Numbered from the stretch's first letter, positions 11,750 through 24,719 are shown. The stretch is DNA of 64,000 nucleotides from Fasciolopsis buskii (GCA_008360955.1 LUCM01006694.1:200521-264520); one strand, 5' to 3'. Translations and numbers: made by a program. The notes: generated by a model not told the origin, from the sequence alone.

Positions 11750-12785
11750 CATATCCCTCCTCCTCTCGTGTGCACGAGCGAAGCTTGTTGACTCCGAGCC
11801 AATATTAAAAGTTTCAACCTACCTGGGAACTGCAACGCTATCGATCCGGAGTCGCCCCTTGACAGTTCCAAGTCAATTACAAACAACTACGGCAGCATCG
11901 CATTGGTTACACCGACCGATAAGGGGGTGTGGCGCGAGGGAAACGACCTCATAAGAAAGTCAGCCGTTAGCGGTGGGACCGAATTAACCGACAGACAAAT
12001 TCCTTAACAAACGTTTTTCGTAAAATTACTCTTTGTCCTACCTATTGAACGAGATTGTGTCCCGAACAAATTCGTTTTGTTCACTTGGCATGCATTGTGA
12101 AAGGGACTGTCCTGAACTGGGCATAGAACAGATGGGTGATCCACGATCTAACATCCGAACGGACTATTCGGATATTACAATAGGAACCAGAACGATCCAT
12201 TTGTCCGCTATTTGGGAATTCATTGTTCGGGGAATTAGCATGTCCGTTTTCCGGTTACCGTAATAGGCTACACTCATTCCGAGAGGAAATGTATGGTTGT
12301 CCAATCAAATGTAAACATATTCAAAGCGACGAATTACGGTCAACTTAGGTAAATTATTTTTGTTGTCACAACTTCGGCCACAAAGTCGATGTGCGGATCA
12401 ACACGTTCAAAATTTGTGCGTCTTCAGTTCACACCAATGTAGCTGTCCATCTGTACAGTTCTCGTGCACTAAAACCGGTCGTTTCCGGCCGGACGATGAA
12501 ACTTACTGTTTTCATCAAACATGTCGCTGACTGGTGTCTGCGCAAAATCAATTAGGTTCATAAGGACAATTTTGAATATTACGAATGAGAAAACGAGATG
12601 GAAGATTCAACGAACTATGGTCCAAATGGCAGTGGAACATGTCGTTAAATGTTTTTTTTCGCCTAGATATTTCATTTATGACAGTTGCATAGTTTTTGCT
12701 TGGCTCATTATCCTGCAGATCTCACTGTGAACGCGTTAACCTCCGGTCATCCGGTCAAACTATCACTCGGGTATAGCTTAACTTG
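11750..12785. other. No gene recognised
   Basis: Only short overlapping frames (under 92 residues) without domains. No repeat or RNA was recognised. Confidence 0.4.
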
Positions 12786-12940
12786 AGTGAGTCCAGTGGT
12801 TGCAGTATCGCGTTGGGGTCGCAGAAACCATGTTCGAATCCCGGGCAAGATAGCAGATTTCTCATCGAGGTTCTCAGTCTGCGCCATTTCGGTTGATGAG
12901 ATGACTGGTTTCGAAAGCTCCACATAGCACATCAAGAGGT
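12786..12940 (+). repeat. tRNA-like SINE candidate, family B
   Basis: An A-box-like block (GTCCAGTGGTTGCAG, 12791-12805) is followed about 35 bases later by a B-box match, TGTTCGAATCCCGGGC (12831-12846). The head resembles a tRNA, but a long body follows (to about 12940) with no 3' tRNA end, so I call it a SINE rather than a tRNA gene. Only one copy was seen here. Confidence 0.5.
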
Positions 12941-15359
12941 CATCGATCTCACTTTAAGAGGCATGTAAGCACATCTGCACAATGCGAATGTAATTCCAAA
13001 TAATAACCGTAAAAATAGGGGATGATGATCAGGTGCTTGCTCTAAACAACCGGGCATGAATCCAAAATGGACACGTGACTAACTCGAACAGAAAAACTCT
13101 AGTCTACAATAGCAATGGTTTGCAGCAATGACATGTGACGAGTTACTAGACTACATTTGTCATGATCACACTGGTCTAGAACTAAACATGAATATTCCAT
13201 GACCTGTCAATTAACGAATCACGTGACAACTACCCTAAGGCAGAAATAAACAAATGCTGTTCAACAGGTAGGCAAAATTCTTGCAAAAATTATGCTTCAG
13301 AAAACAGATCAAGGATGGCAAACAGAACAGCCGATGAGCGGACGTTAGTTTGTGAATATCGATAGCCAGTTGAACATGATGTCATTCGGTTTATCCTATC
13401 ATGTTTATTTTATTTTATAATTAATACATGATGTACACAACTTATCTATGAAGTCGCGCAGATCTGTGTTGCAACGTAAATTTGGTCATTTTGAGCAAGA
13501 AATATGTTTGTCTTTAAAAATACGAAGGCGGAAGTACACCGAGTTGTTCTATCCTTTTCCCACAGGAATTATTTTCGTGTGGCCCGAAGTGGTTACGCCC
13601 GTTTATGGTGAGTAACTTCACCTTATTGAGCCTCGATGGTAGGGCCCCGAGTGTAGGTGATCAGTTTTCTAAAGCCCCAGTTAATCTTCGCACTGGAATC
13701 GCATTTGAATCGTTGCCAGCGTGAATGGATGATAAGTCGATTCAAGAATCACATGGCGATTCGTCGGAGGATTTTCGTCGGCCTTCAGAAAGGGGACACA
13801 AGTATGTAGTATGTTTCATGCACCTGCAGAGCAGCAATAACCGCGAAACCTTTCTTGTACTTCCGGGGAAATTTTGTTCACTTATCCATCTGGAAAACAT
13901 ACTACTGAAAGTCTGATAATTTTATATCGAACAAATTTCCCAAAAACCAATCAGCTCGATAATCCCTAAGATATCACAAATCTACTGAAACAAGGCTGCA
14001 AGACAAGTTCAGACAAATGGAATAATAAAGATTCCGGATAAGTTTCTTCTGAGTTGCCACTGTCGGTCAACTTCTCCATTTGGTTTCGGTTCCCTTTCTG
14101 AAAATGATATATACTGTTACCTTATTAATTAAGGAAGTAAAAATATAAAAATTCCCGACAGTGGAAATGACATGACTGTACTTATTGACCTTGTGTTGCC
14201 TTCCGGCCACATTGATCTTCTCTAATTCAGAGATCTTCCATTCGGCTCACGAGGTCGCCTCTTCATGATCCGAACAATTTCGACCCCTCGCTCTTCCGCG
14301 CTCCCCACAACCTGCCGCCATTCGTCCGTTCCTGGAAGAGTACTGTCTCGGCATTTTACAGCATGGCCTAATTGGAAAGCACGCCCAATCGTGGCTTTTT
14401 GAGGGAAATTGAGAAGTTCGCACGCAGTTATAAATGTTATTACTGCCAACAGCCCAAACAATGTCCGGGTTTCGTGCAATTCGCCAACTTCCCGCTTATC
14501 GTAGTTAGTCTTTTTCCTGAAGTCGTTAGTTTGTAATCGAAATTTCACAGTTTTCACACCGAAATTGCAACACCAACTAATGTGGTGCCCGTGTGTGGAT
14601 GGACTATCACACCCACTTAGTGTTGGCCGTGCACTCGACTGTAGTACGTGTCACTCGGTGGCGAATTGACCGGGACACATACGATATTGGAACAATTTGT
14701 TTCGCGTTAAAATGAATGTTGCGTGTGGTTAGGGGAAGAGGTGGTAAGTTTACAAGACGAATGGCCTCAGCATCACTGTTTCATTCAGGACGCAATAACT
14801 TACTGGCCTGGATTGCCAGTTCCGGATCGGGAATGTAAAATCTCGGTTACATGGGCTGTTGAGTGATTCGATCTACACTGACCTTGAGCCATGGAATATC
14901 TAACTAATAGTTCCGAATATTATAGCACTCATTCTTCCAAACTGGGTAAATTGCTCTTCGGGTATGTTACAAGTCTCGCAAAAAAGATCATATTTGGTAG
15001 GACATAAGTGAGAACACACAATTGGCCAAAATGGACTGATCAGAACCTGATTCTGTAAACCGGTATGCAGTACGATCGTGATACGTACAGAATCAGTAAA
15101 TCATTAGTTTTGTACGGTTCAGCGATAGTCCACTTAGCGTTGGATCATCATTTGACGTTCAATACTGCTAGCTTGTGTCTTCGCGTGATCGATAATACCT
15201 CCTTTCGAATGTTCATAATAATGACATTGGTGAATGTCGGCCATGTGTCCAGAACAGTCCTTGTAAATCCCTGAAGTCTCCATGGCAGTCACGTGGTACA
15301 ATCCGATACTGGTTCGTCCGAGCCTGCGCAGACAATCAGCTAATGAGAACCCTGGCAGC
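12941..15359. other. No gene recognised
   Basis: The most coherent frame is 14222-14557 minus (111 residues). It is rich in charged residues and has one hydrophobic stretch, but no domain that I recognise and no second copy. It is reported only as an unidentified frame. Confidence 0.35.
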
Positions 15360-15515
15360 AGACGGTCACGATGTTCAAAAGCCTCAAATTTCATTGGGCG
15401 AAATGCATCCCACCAGTCGGGATTCCTTTCCCGTATTTCGCATATAAACGTACAATTTGCAGATATCACCCGACGTATTTTCCCGCTGCTATGGGCTTCT
15501 TATTATCTTCATTCA
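15360..15515 (-). repeat. Repeat family F, copy 1 (protein-like)
   Basis: The reverse complement resembles 33990-34110 on the plus strand. Both read through without stops and share the translated pattern W-W-[DN]-x-F-R-P followed by a phenylalanine-glutamate. Conservation at the amino-acid level across two diverged copies suggests a former coding segment of a dispersed element. The flanking sequence diverges. I cannot name the parent element. Confidence 0.5.
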
Positions 15516-16782
15516 TGTTGGTTGGGACGGAGCCATTCCACTGGGTATTGGAGATCCATACCAGTGCGTTGTCAGGAACGAATTTCACGTGCAAATACTT
15601 CAAAATCCCGATGAATGGGCAGGAATTTCAAAACTATTTACCAAAGCTCTCATCTGCCGTGTTTTAAAATAGTTGAAAGGAAAACGGTTTTCCAGTCCAC
15701 ATCGTCCAGTTCGCTCAAGAGTCTGCATTTCACTCGGATCGTATTGACAACTGCTTTTCTGTTTCCATCCTACAAAATGTGTGAACTTGTTGGTTTATAT
15801 CATCTGATCGTAAACTGACATCCACGGGAATCTTAGAAATTTTTATTCTCCTCCGAGCGACAAAAGCGGATCCTGTTCCCCGTGAAGGACAACAACGGGT
15901 CAGTTTAGAACGATTGGTTCGGTTGATCAATTGCCACGGATTATCAGCTCCTGTTTGACGGACTGGTAAGGAATGCTGGTGAGATGATGGAGTACGGTGC
16001 TTCCAGCCCGAAGATCCATCGGGCAGAAAGAGGAAAACGCGGCTTTTAGAGCACTCAACAATGGTTATGATTATAAAGCCATTGGTCACTGCAACTGTGT
16101 TTTGATAAATTGCTAATCCCTTCTAGTACTCCATTTCAGGAGCACGCAGCACAGAACGTAAGGTGATCCCAAAAGTAAATGTAATCGACCACGTTCTAGT
16201 GCGAAGTCTAAAAAGCTAATCAACTCCGTTTGAAAAAATCAAAAGGTAACTTTTCGGCCGATGAAATGCAATTGCTTCCGTCAAACATACGATTGCATTG
16301 TTGGTATACTGATTATATATTCCCACATCAATTTTGTCCGTTCCTATGGGATACATGTTGTCTAATGTACGGAATCACGTTTTCCCCGAAAACTCTGACG
16401 ACAAACGGTAAACAAAAAAGAACGATGACTGTTTACGTGTTTTGTTAAAACCACCCCTGCCTGATATGGTCAGTCATCACGTGGAAGAGTTCAGTTGTGC
16501 TACTCAAATTTCCCAAGAACTTCCAGTTCCTCGTTCATGGAATAAAGAATGGAAGAAAAAAATTGTCCTGTCCGATAAGGCGCCTGTGGCAGGTTCTGTA
16601 ACCTGGACGTCGTTTTTCATCTTCAATTAACATCATGGAGATTTCTCACGCCTAATTACGGGTTGCAAACAAGGTGATTAAACAAACCGAAACCCCGTGA
16701 ACCATAAGTGTACTTATTGGGTGTAACTTAAGTTACAGTGAAGACTGTTGCCAGCAATTCTGTCTGTGCATCCATGTAGGTT
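15516..16782. other. No gene recognised
   Basis: Several overlapping short frames on both strands (for example 15730-16089 minus, 119 residues) without recognised domains. Confidence 0.35.
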
Positions 16783-16834
16783 CGTGTGCGTGTGTGCACG
16801 TGCGTGCGCGTGCGTGCGTATATATGTGTGTGTA
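16783..16834. repeat. GT/GC-rich microsatellite
   Basis: An imperfect alternating purine-pyrimidine tract of GTGC, GCGT and TATATGTG units, about 50 bases long. Overlapping cysteine- or histidine-rich frames are by-products of this tract. Confidence 0.9.
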
Positions 16835-19080
16835 GGAATCGCCGTTGATCTTATTTGCCGTGTCGATCGTCATTTTTCTGGTCAACTTAGGTGTGGCTGT
16901 GTGATGACGGTCAATGGGAGGGAGACCGAGCTGCGATGTGAAGGTGGGGTGGTTGAAGGTAGAAGAAGAGGCTGGAGATGGGCAGAGAAGGCGCGAAACA
17001 CTTTGCATGCACTGTCTGGATCCCAACAGTTGCGTGCATTTTGAATAACAATTAGTCTGCGTGATAATGGTTTCGATAATGCACTCGTCGTCAGTAGCGT
17101 ATAAGTTCCTCTGCGGGACCTGTTGCTCGTTTTATATCCTGTCATTTTCCACAATCCCATCCTGTTTCTCTGGTACTCATTCCTGTGCATAAGCGTCACC
17201 AGAACGGGAAATCAGACGATGTGCAGAATTGATGGTAGGTATGTATCCATTCTGCTTATTGTCCAGACTTGCTTGATTGGAAATCTAACCAAACTTCATA
17301 CCACGATGATCCGAACAAAGGCCAATTGCACCTTCCATGGATCACACTGTCCTGTTGAATTTTATGCCCACATATAAAAATACATTAAGAGTACAAGAAT
17401 CGTTTACTTGATGAATGAACGGCAGTTTTTGTTAATTTTATTTTATGACAATCCCCAAATCTCTAACACTTCCAGTTTCACCAAATGGGGCTTCCTGTAA
17501 ACCAGTTACAATTATCACGAAGACTACACATAATTCCCAAATGCCGAAAATTTATGTCAAACAACTGGGTCCTAGGTGGACAAAATCTGCATGGATTTTC
17601 TAAAACCGATATGAGCATCGCATGGACTGTGCGTTAAATTCAACGTTAGTCGTCCAGTGTTGGTAGTTAGTTCATGATCTAGCACATTCAATAGCATTCA
17701 CTAGCAAGGAAAGACAATTCAAACCGACCAGCTCAACTAAAGATTCAATAGCGCTTGAGCAATTGGTAATTCAAGCAGAAAAATCAATATTGCGAGTAGG
17801 CTAGATGGATTTAAGTTTAATTAGATTATCAGGAAACACGATAAGTCAGTCATTCAGGGATTTCCGATTGAACCAGTTATGTACAGTCGAACCAGACGTC
17901 TCATAGTTAGTTCTGCAAACAGAACTTTGTTCGGTTAGGATATTTTAGACCGATTGTCTTACGTCTATCCACTTGCGTGTTACAGTTGCTCGAGGCTGTG
18001 CGAGTGGAGTACTGGTAACCAGGACACTTGATTGGTAAAGAGAAAAAACAGTCTGTAGTGATGAAAGATTGACGAAGCCAGTGAAGCGTCAGTGAGCGAC
18101 GTGCACATAGGAACTGAGCTAAGCGGTTAATGTTCGGTTAAACAAGCGATTCGGGAAGACAAAGCCATGTTCCGCTACAGATGGTTAGACTAATGGAACC
18201 AATTGCCTCTGTGGTTAAGGGTCTCATCTCCGAGACCCCTAACTTATTCTGATCCGACGGTCCTCAGTTGTCATATTAGGTTCGGATGAGCAACCAACAA
18301 CTTAGCCAATCAAAGAAGCCGGAAAAGTAAACCTTGCCAACTGGTCGCCATGACTTGCCGATACACAGACATTATTAGATCAATAAATATTCGCATGCTC
18401 AAAGCCGACAGAGGGGTACAAAGCACAAAATCCAAAAAAACCTTGAACTCACGCCACCAACTCAGAGAGTCTGCGGATTCCATGGAAGTGGAAATCCGAA
18501 GTTAACAACTCCAACACAGCAATGATGTCAATGCGGTACTCGCTCAGCTATTATGATTTATTTGGTGTTTTGAATCTACCAGGATAAGCGAGGTCATGGT
18601 TCTTTCAGTTTCTGGACTCCACAAAATCGAATTTCCGCGTCCCGCAATTTGTGAAGATTCTCGTTCAATAAGATCTGCATAGCTCTTCGTATTTCAATTT
18701 GTGATACGACAGCGCATTTACTTTCAGGGATTAACTGGTGCTCATTGGTTGATTGTCTCTAAGCCAATTGACTGACGATGGAATAAATGAACCCCGAAAT
18801 ATCCACGTTCAAACGCCACAAGACGGATCACGTGACCCGTGCCGTTCATCCAAAGGAATGAAATTGGCTTATTTGTATTTATTTAATGATAGCTTGAAGT
18901 ACGTCTTGTGTTAATGTAAGTGGAATGTTCATGAACGTGCCTGGAGCCAAAGTTAGGTTCATTTGGGAGATTGAAGAACTATTAGCGGTTGTAATCTTCA
19001 AGACCCGTTAGTGTTGGCATAATCAGATTGTCGTCTTTCCTAAAGTTTACATCGTAATGGTTTTACTGTCACTGGAAGGC
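16835..19080. other. No gene recognised
   Basis: From 17400 to 19080 not even a 60-residue frame is present. No repeat was recognised. Confidence 0.5.
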
Positions 19081-19243
19081 TTTCATCTCTTACTTGCTTT
19101 ATTAATGAAATAACAGTGCACATCATTCCACAGGGAGGGGGCCGCGGCCAACAGAGGTCTGTCAAGTGGGGAAATTGGTCGGCGCTGGGAGGACCTTCAA
19201 GTCCAAACGCCACCACTTTATCTACTTGAGCACCGCCGGCCGA
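19081..19243 (-). repeat. SINE-A copy with deleted B box
   Basis: The tail, body (CCGCGGCCAACAGAGG) and head (CACCGCC at 19231-19237) align with the copies at 8398 and 11569. About 20 bases covering the B box are missing between GGGAGG and CCTTCAAGTCC near 19186-19206. Without a B box this copy cannot use an internal pol III promoter of the usual type. Confidence 0.7.
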
Positions 19244-19340
19244 GCTGTTAGATTTTTTTTAAAAAAAAGCACTCAACTGTCTTCGGTTGTCATTCGGAAT
19301 CCCGTATGGGAACTGGCTATTTTATTCTCATGAAATTAAT

Positions 19341-19960
19341 TTAGGGGAAAGCACTGATGCTACGCGTCACGATGGGACGGTGTTCATAATCATACCTGAA
19401 TAACTCCGCGTACTGTTCAAATCTGTGAGTCAGTTTGTGTCCAGACACCCATGCGACCTCTTGCTCTTCTGCAAGTGGGATATAGACGATAGTCGGCTTT
19501 GCAGTGACAATAACACTAACAGGCACCTTCTACTACCCTCGCGGCGTATTCGCTGAAACTCAACTGGAATCCCTAATTCTGGGCCCAGGGTCAGGCTGAT
19601 CACGAACGAACTCACCCCAGATGTGAACTAGCCCTTGCACTCTAGTGGGTTGAAGAATGCGGTGACTCTTAAGTGGGCCAGCTCCGATGAATTTCGGACC
19701 ACCTTTTCGACCAGTGGTATCCATGCTTATGGGATCTTGGGCCGTGTTTGTGACCAGTCGGAGTTCAAATCCTTCCACCATGTGCGAAATTCTCCACTTG
19801 GCACCTTCTCCATGACCACGTTCACCTGGGGAACTTCCTTCATTCGTTGTGCAATGGATGCACGAAGTAGAAAGATTAATAGTACAACCATTATTACTGT
19901 CATATCTCGCAAAAACATATTCACCCCATATCCGTTTCTCACTCCTGTTCAACGTGACCG
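19341..19960 (-). pseudogene. Unidentified membrane-protein-like frames, possibly decayed
   Basis: On the minus strand, a frame at 19942-19727 begins with a short polar segment followed by a strongly hydrophobic run (residues 14-31, VIMVVLLIFLL core). This resembles a signal anchor followed by a lumenal domain. The same frame continues past a stop near 19730 with more protein-like sequence. A donor-like GTGAGT lies on the minus strand at 19610-19605, and a second protein-like frame runs 19526-19341. This could be a broken single-pass membrane protein or two exons of one, but I recognise no family. A long antisense frame (19635-20042 plus, 135 residues) overlaps it, so which strand is coding, if either, is undecided. 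Confidence 0.25.
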
Positions 19961-21290
19961 GGTCTATGATCTTATTGATCGGAGTCGCCGTTTACGCCGA
20001 GACAGTTCATTGCCGACTGCTGCCCGCATCACAACTATCTAAATGTCCAAATGGCTAATTCACCAGGGCTTAATCGTAATGTGTAAACTATAAAGCACAT
20101 GAAAATCTGCCCCATTTCCGTTGTATGAGTTTACCTTATTAACCCGACTTGACCTGGACAAATAAAATTTCATCGGGTGTTTCGAAATCAATGCCTTCGG
20201 GTTGCACCTACAACAACCGTCCAGGTACATTTCGCGAAATCAATTTAACTGGCCATTTGGGGATGTGTTCGAGCATCCGTTATGACTTTTCTCAGACGGT
20301 TATCTTGGTCGCAACCCGGGGCTATCGATTGGAAAAAAAGATAGCAACAATAATAACCATTTGTTGCTACTATTTATTAAGAAACGAGTGTACATTGATT
20401 CTGAAAGTGCCTTGCTAATTGGGAGAGCTACCGAGATTCGACCGATAGATATTTTTCGATCAAGTTCGCACGATGAATGACACTTATCGAAAACCGCCCA
20501 AACTTTTTCGTAGTTCCGGGATGTCAGTTGTAAGTTTTAAGTCCTCCATAACCGAGAAAGTGAAGGGAAACAGTAACCATTAAGGTTTAGGGAAGAACGC
20601 ATTAGGACCAAATTAAAAATAGCCCACTTGGCAAAAAATGAATTTACAATTCTGATTACAATGCCTAAAGGTTTGTGAAATCATTTCAAATTATCTGACA
20701 TAATAAGATGTTTTAAAGGCCAAGCTAAACTTCCATTTTTTATGGTTTATTAGGGCTCTTCCGTACTGGCAAACTTTGGAAATATCAGATGGGCAGATCC
20801 CATCTTGGTTGTCCTGGCAGACTAGGTGCTCTAACTTGTGGTATGCAGCCATCTGCTTGACATGACGTATGTGTGTATGGGTGTATATGTGTGTACGTTT
20901 GCGTGTGTCACATCTCGGAGTTATGAGACATGTCGACAGCTGAGATAGGTATCCTCGTCAGCCTAACCGATTGGATTTGGGCATGGCAACTGCAGAGAAC
21001 GACTGTTAGCCGAGGGATTGCGGATAGACTTCCACTCGCTCCCCCCACCACCCCACGATAAGCTGTGGCTAGTTGCTACCACGATTGTCGTCTCAATTAT
21101 TCGATCTGGATCGACCTTCTGAGTGGGATGACACAAAACGAGGAAAAAAAGCCGATTCGTTCACGTCAGAAACAGTCCAATTCACGTTCTGTCGTAAGCC
21201 GCGCTTTGACACCAGTCAGCTCACTAGTCATTCATACAAAATACCCAAGTAATTCTTTGGTCTGTTACAGTTGTTGTCAAAACTTCTACC
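19961..21290. other. Non-genic; GT-rich microsatellite inside
   Basis: An imperfect GT-rich tract (GTATGTGTGTATGG, then GTGTATATGTGTGT) lies at 20866-20909. Elsewhere only short frames without domains are present. Confidence 0.5.
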
Positions 21291-21385
21291 TTACCGGCAG
21301 TGATCGAGTGGTTAGCATAGTGGAGCTTGGACGAAAATATTGCGGGTTCGAGTCCTGGCACTGTGAAACACCTAACCAACCGTAA
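21291..21385 (+). repeat. tRNA-like SINE head, family C
   Basis: CAGTG at 21299-21303 pairs perfectly with CACTG at 21359-21363, like an acceptor stem. Between them lie an A-box-like TGATCGAGTGGTTAGC and a strong B box (GGGTTCGAGTCC). The folded unit is short (about 65 bases) and its D and anticodon arms are poor, so a functional tRNA is unlikely. A tRNA-derived SINE head is the better reading. Confidence 0.5.
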
Positions 21386-22739
21386 GCTGTAAAAAGAGAG
21401 GAAACATTCGATCAGTTATCAGGATGTTTGCTGTCTCCTCTAGAAGTGTGTTCCTGAAGGCGACATTTGGAAGAATTAAAATTGGTAATTCTGGTTAGTC
21501 TACTCGATGACCGGTGCGACAATGGGGGATGCCGGTCCAACTCGCGGGTGCGACGAGGCCTGTGTACCACTGGTGAGCGCTACTAAGACGACTAGACTCA
21601 AGTGTGGTTTGTCTCAGATACAAGGCCGACCGGATGATCTGACGCTTGTGCGTAAAAGGTGCAGCCCGAAAAACAAATAGTCATAGGTAGAAGGTAGCTC
21701 TCGTTTCTAGCGCTCGGTCGACAATAGTCAAGCCTCCAACACCGCGACTGCCAAACGGCCAAGCTTGCCTGTTTGAGTACCAGCGTCGTTCGTCGGTTTC
21801 CAGCTTGGCAGCTATCAGCTGGTCTCGATCCCATTCCCGTGAAATGATGTGAATTTTGGTTTTAATAAGTAAGCGAAATAAGAGACGAATATGATGGACC
21901 AAAACACTTTTAAGGAAACAAAGTTTTGTTGAAAAAATGCGCCGCCAGATATCAAACTATTTAGGCGTGTGAAGACCGTATACAATTGGTGAAACCAGAT
22001 GGCATCTGAGGATGACCGTCGATTTCTGATTTCAGTAGGCACAATGTACCGTGAAAAAGTTCATTGATTGACAAGTCCAGATTGCTTCCACTGGAGCTTC
22101 AGATAGCCGAACACAAATGAACTAAACTTTGACCTTCATTGGAAGCAGCAGCATACACTGACCTCTCTTGGCAGATGTTTCGCATTTTGCTACTCAAATC
22201 CAAAGCTTTCCATTGTCACACTTCTTTGTCACCGTTTCCAGTGGTTGCTCTATCGAGAATAAAGCTGTGAACAAGAATGCGGAGAGCTCAGGAACCATAT
22301 TTTTTTGTGCTGCTCTGCTCGTCCTGGCATTTCAGACGGCTAGTTGGTCTTCGAAAAGCTTTTATGCCGCATCTACTTCAACGTGAGATTCGCTCTCGGG
22401 CAACAGTCTCAAGACGTGAGTGGATGCGCTAATGCAAACATATATGTTTGCTCAGTTTAGTTATTTGTGATCAACCTCTACCCGAACTGCCTTTGAAATT
22501 GTCTGTCACTCGACCATTAACTTTGTCACCTTTGACCGGTTGGACTCGAGTCATCCAGCTCCGGATATTCCAAAATTTCTTGGCTTTTGTGTTTGCTACA
22601 TGCGTTTCTCTTCAGTAACTTGACAACTAACCCTGATCACAATATGGACATGGCTCAACCAGTGTAGTAGACAAATGGATGTGTTTAAGTTGTAGGTACG
22701 GCACATTTCAAACCGACTAGATTGTTACTTGTGTGAACT
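21386..22739. other. No gene recognised
   Basis: Short overlapping frames only. The 22168-22386 plus frame has a hydrophobic run but no domain. Confidence 0.4.
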
Positions 22740-22800
22740 TCATTTCGGCCGGGTCTTACCACGACCGGGAATCGAACGAGCATCCGTGCAACTGAAAAAC
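22740..22800 (-). repeat. tRNA-like B-box remnant
   Basis: On the minus strand GTTCGATTCCCGGTC is a B-box match followed by a GTGGTAAGACC body. The A box is not convincing. It is probably the remnant of a tRNA-derived repeat. Confidence 0.35.
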
Positions 22801-23214
22801 CGTCCACTTTTGGTTCGTTTTTGGACGTGGATGCATTTTTGAGGTTGTTTAGGCGGCGCTACTCCAATCTTGTTTCCCATGAAATCCTCGTGACGGTCAA
22901 CCAATGATTTCCCGCTTTTCCATTGTCTCGATAGCCCTTTATTTGTTCAATCAAATGTCCTAATTGTGGGTGCTGTTTGTAACGCAATTTTAGAACATGC
23001 TCACTAGACTGTGATGCTAACCTGACCTATTCCCACGGCAACCGTGACCAAACCAATACTTGAAGTATCCTTGGGATCTTACAGAAACATTGATGGCTTG
23101 ATTTTTCTTTGTGTGACACTTGAAACCATGAGTGTAATGGCAGGACACTCCCCGTAGATCTACGCGGGATGCTAAGGGATGAAGGGGGGGGTTAACCACG
23201 ACCGTGAAATTTGG

Positions 23215-23372
23215 ATTGGAATAGAATCATGTGAACTTCCCCGACGACAGCTGGGGTAACAGGCATAGCGACAGCGAATAGCCTCTTAGGCTCAGAATGA
23301 CCGGCTGGTCTGGAATTCGAACCTAGAATATTTCTGGCATGGCAAATACTTAGTCTACTTGAGCACCGTGTG
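23215..23372 (-). repeat. tRNA-like SINE candidate, family D
   Basis: The minus strand starts CACGGTGCTCAAGTAGACTA, an A-box-like head similar to the SINE-A copy at 19081. It has the B box AGGTTCGAATTCC about 45 bases on. A distinct body follows (GCCGGTCATTCTGAGCC, then a GACAGCGA/ATGCC segment). Head shared with A but body different suggests a related SINE family. Confidence 0.5.
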
Positions 23373-24719
23373 TCAAGAAGGCAAATTGCTTTCAGCGCTT
23401 ATATGGAATGAACAGAACTAACGTTATCAATTGAACGGTTCCTTCAGACAGGTTGGGCGCTGTTTTCGTAATACATAACCTAGATCCGTGCTTATTGTGC
23501 ATGATTCCTTTTAACGCCTCTATCGTTTAATTTATTGATGTGCATTGTCTGCTTCATCAATGGGGCAGTTTATTGTTCACTATCGCATGTTGAGGTATGC
23601 GATACGTTCTCCGAACTCCAAGTGTTTTAGTTTACTGCCAACCACCCATCTGTTCTCCATTTGATCACAGTTGCTCTGTTCAGGATGAAAAAGTCACCTA
23701 AGGATCAAGCTATCCGAGGGACTAGTTCAACTGTGAGGCTACTTACAACGCAATAATTAATCCACATTTAACCAAACCACAGATTCCTAGATTGTGAGGA
23801 GTTTGTCGCAGTTCTAAACAGCCACACCAAAGGTGTGTTTGGGTCATCTTACGATCCTGGGCTTTTTCAAGCTCTATGTGAGCTCACCACCTTACCAAGA
23901 ACTATGGCGATGCAAACTGCATTACGAACAGTAGTCTGTTCGACCAGATTACTTGAAGTGGACAGAATTTTGTCCAGTGCAGTATATTAGTCCAAAAAGC
24001 TGCACTACCTTTTTCGGTTTTCAGTAGCACATTAAATATTGGACACTTGTTCGACATGCTCCGTAATGCATCCCCGTCATTTTAGTCAAGATAGCCGAGG
24101 TGGATGGGTGGAGGGTGCATGGAAGAGAAACCCTTTGGCTACATTTAGCTAATAAGACAAAATTTTCTGAATGGAAATATGAAGATACTGGTCCAGAATA
24201 AAAATTTTAGGAAGACATCAACATCTGGAATAGGTTCTTCACGCGTGAATCTTAATCCCCGTCTCCCACATCCGCTTACAGGTCATTCGATTAGATCGGC
24301 AATCAAGTTTGCACAATCGTAAGCCGATTATTTTGAGTTCAACGAACCGGATTATTTCTAATTTCAGTCGAACAACTCGAGGCTGTTTGATAGATTCCGT
24401 TCAACTGCAGAGTGGACAAAAATAACCGAAACGGTCTGAAACTGGAGCAAAACGAAAATCATTAAACTCACATTCCAATGTAATATAGAAATATACAAAT
24501 ATGTATATATGCAGGTGTGAAAAGAAGTAAGTTGTATGGAAGGCAAAGAGGTAAACACAGATGAACGGAAACGAAATGCCAAAGGAAAACCTTCAAACAG
24601 AAAGAAGAGTTAAAGCACGTCTTATTTTAACCTTGTTCACTTTTCTCATCTTTTGGGATGGTTTTTAAAGAAAGATATTTTACAGGCAATCCTTCGCTTC
24701 ATCGAATTCCTCAACATCT
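23373..24719. other. No gene recognised
   Basis: Almost no open frame over 60 residues except 24364-24582 minus, which has no domain. Confidence 0.5.

Noticed and set aside
14222..14557. 111-residue minus frame as a possible small protein
   Set aside because: No recognisable motif, signal or homologous repeat. An AT-moderate genome gives such frames by chance.
19849..20058. Plus frame with a hydrophobic segment resembling one span of a four-helix membrane protein
   Set aside because: No supporting splice sites, it overlaps the minus-strand frames, and there are no further helices.
21291..21370. Functional tRNA gene
   Set aside because: The A and B boxes and a 5-bp acceptor stem are present, but the D and anticodon arms do not fold and the unit is too short. 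A SINE head is more likely.
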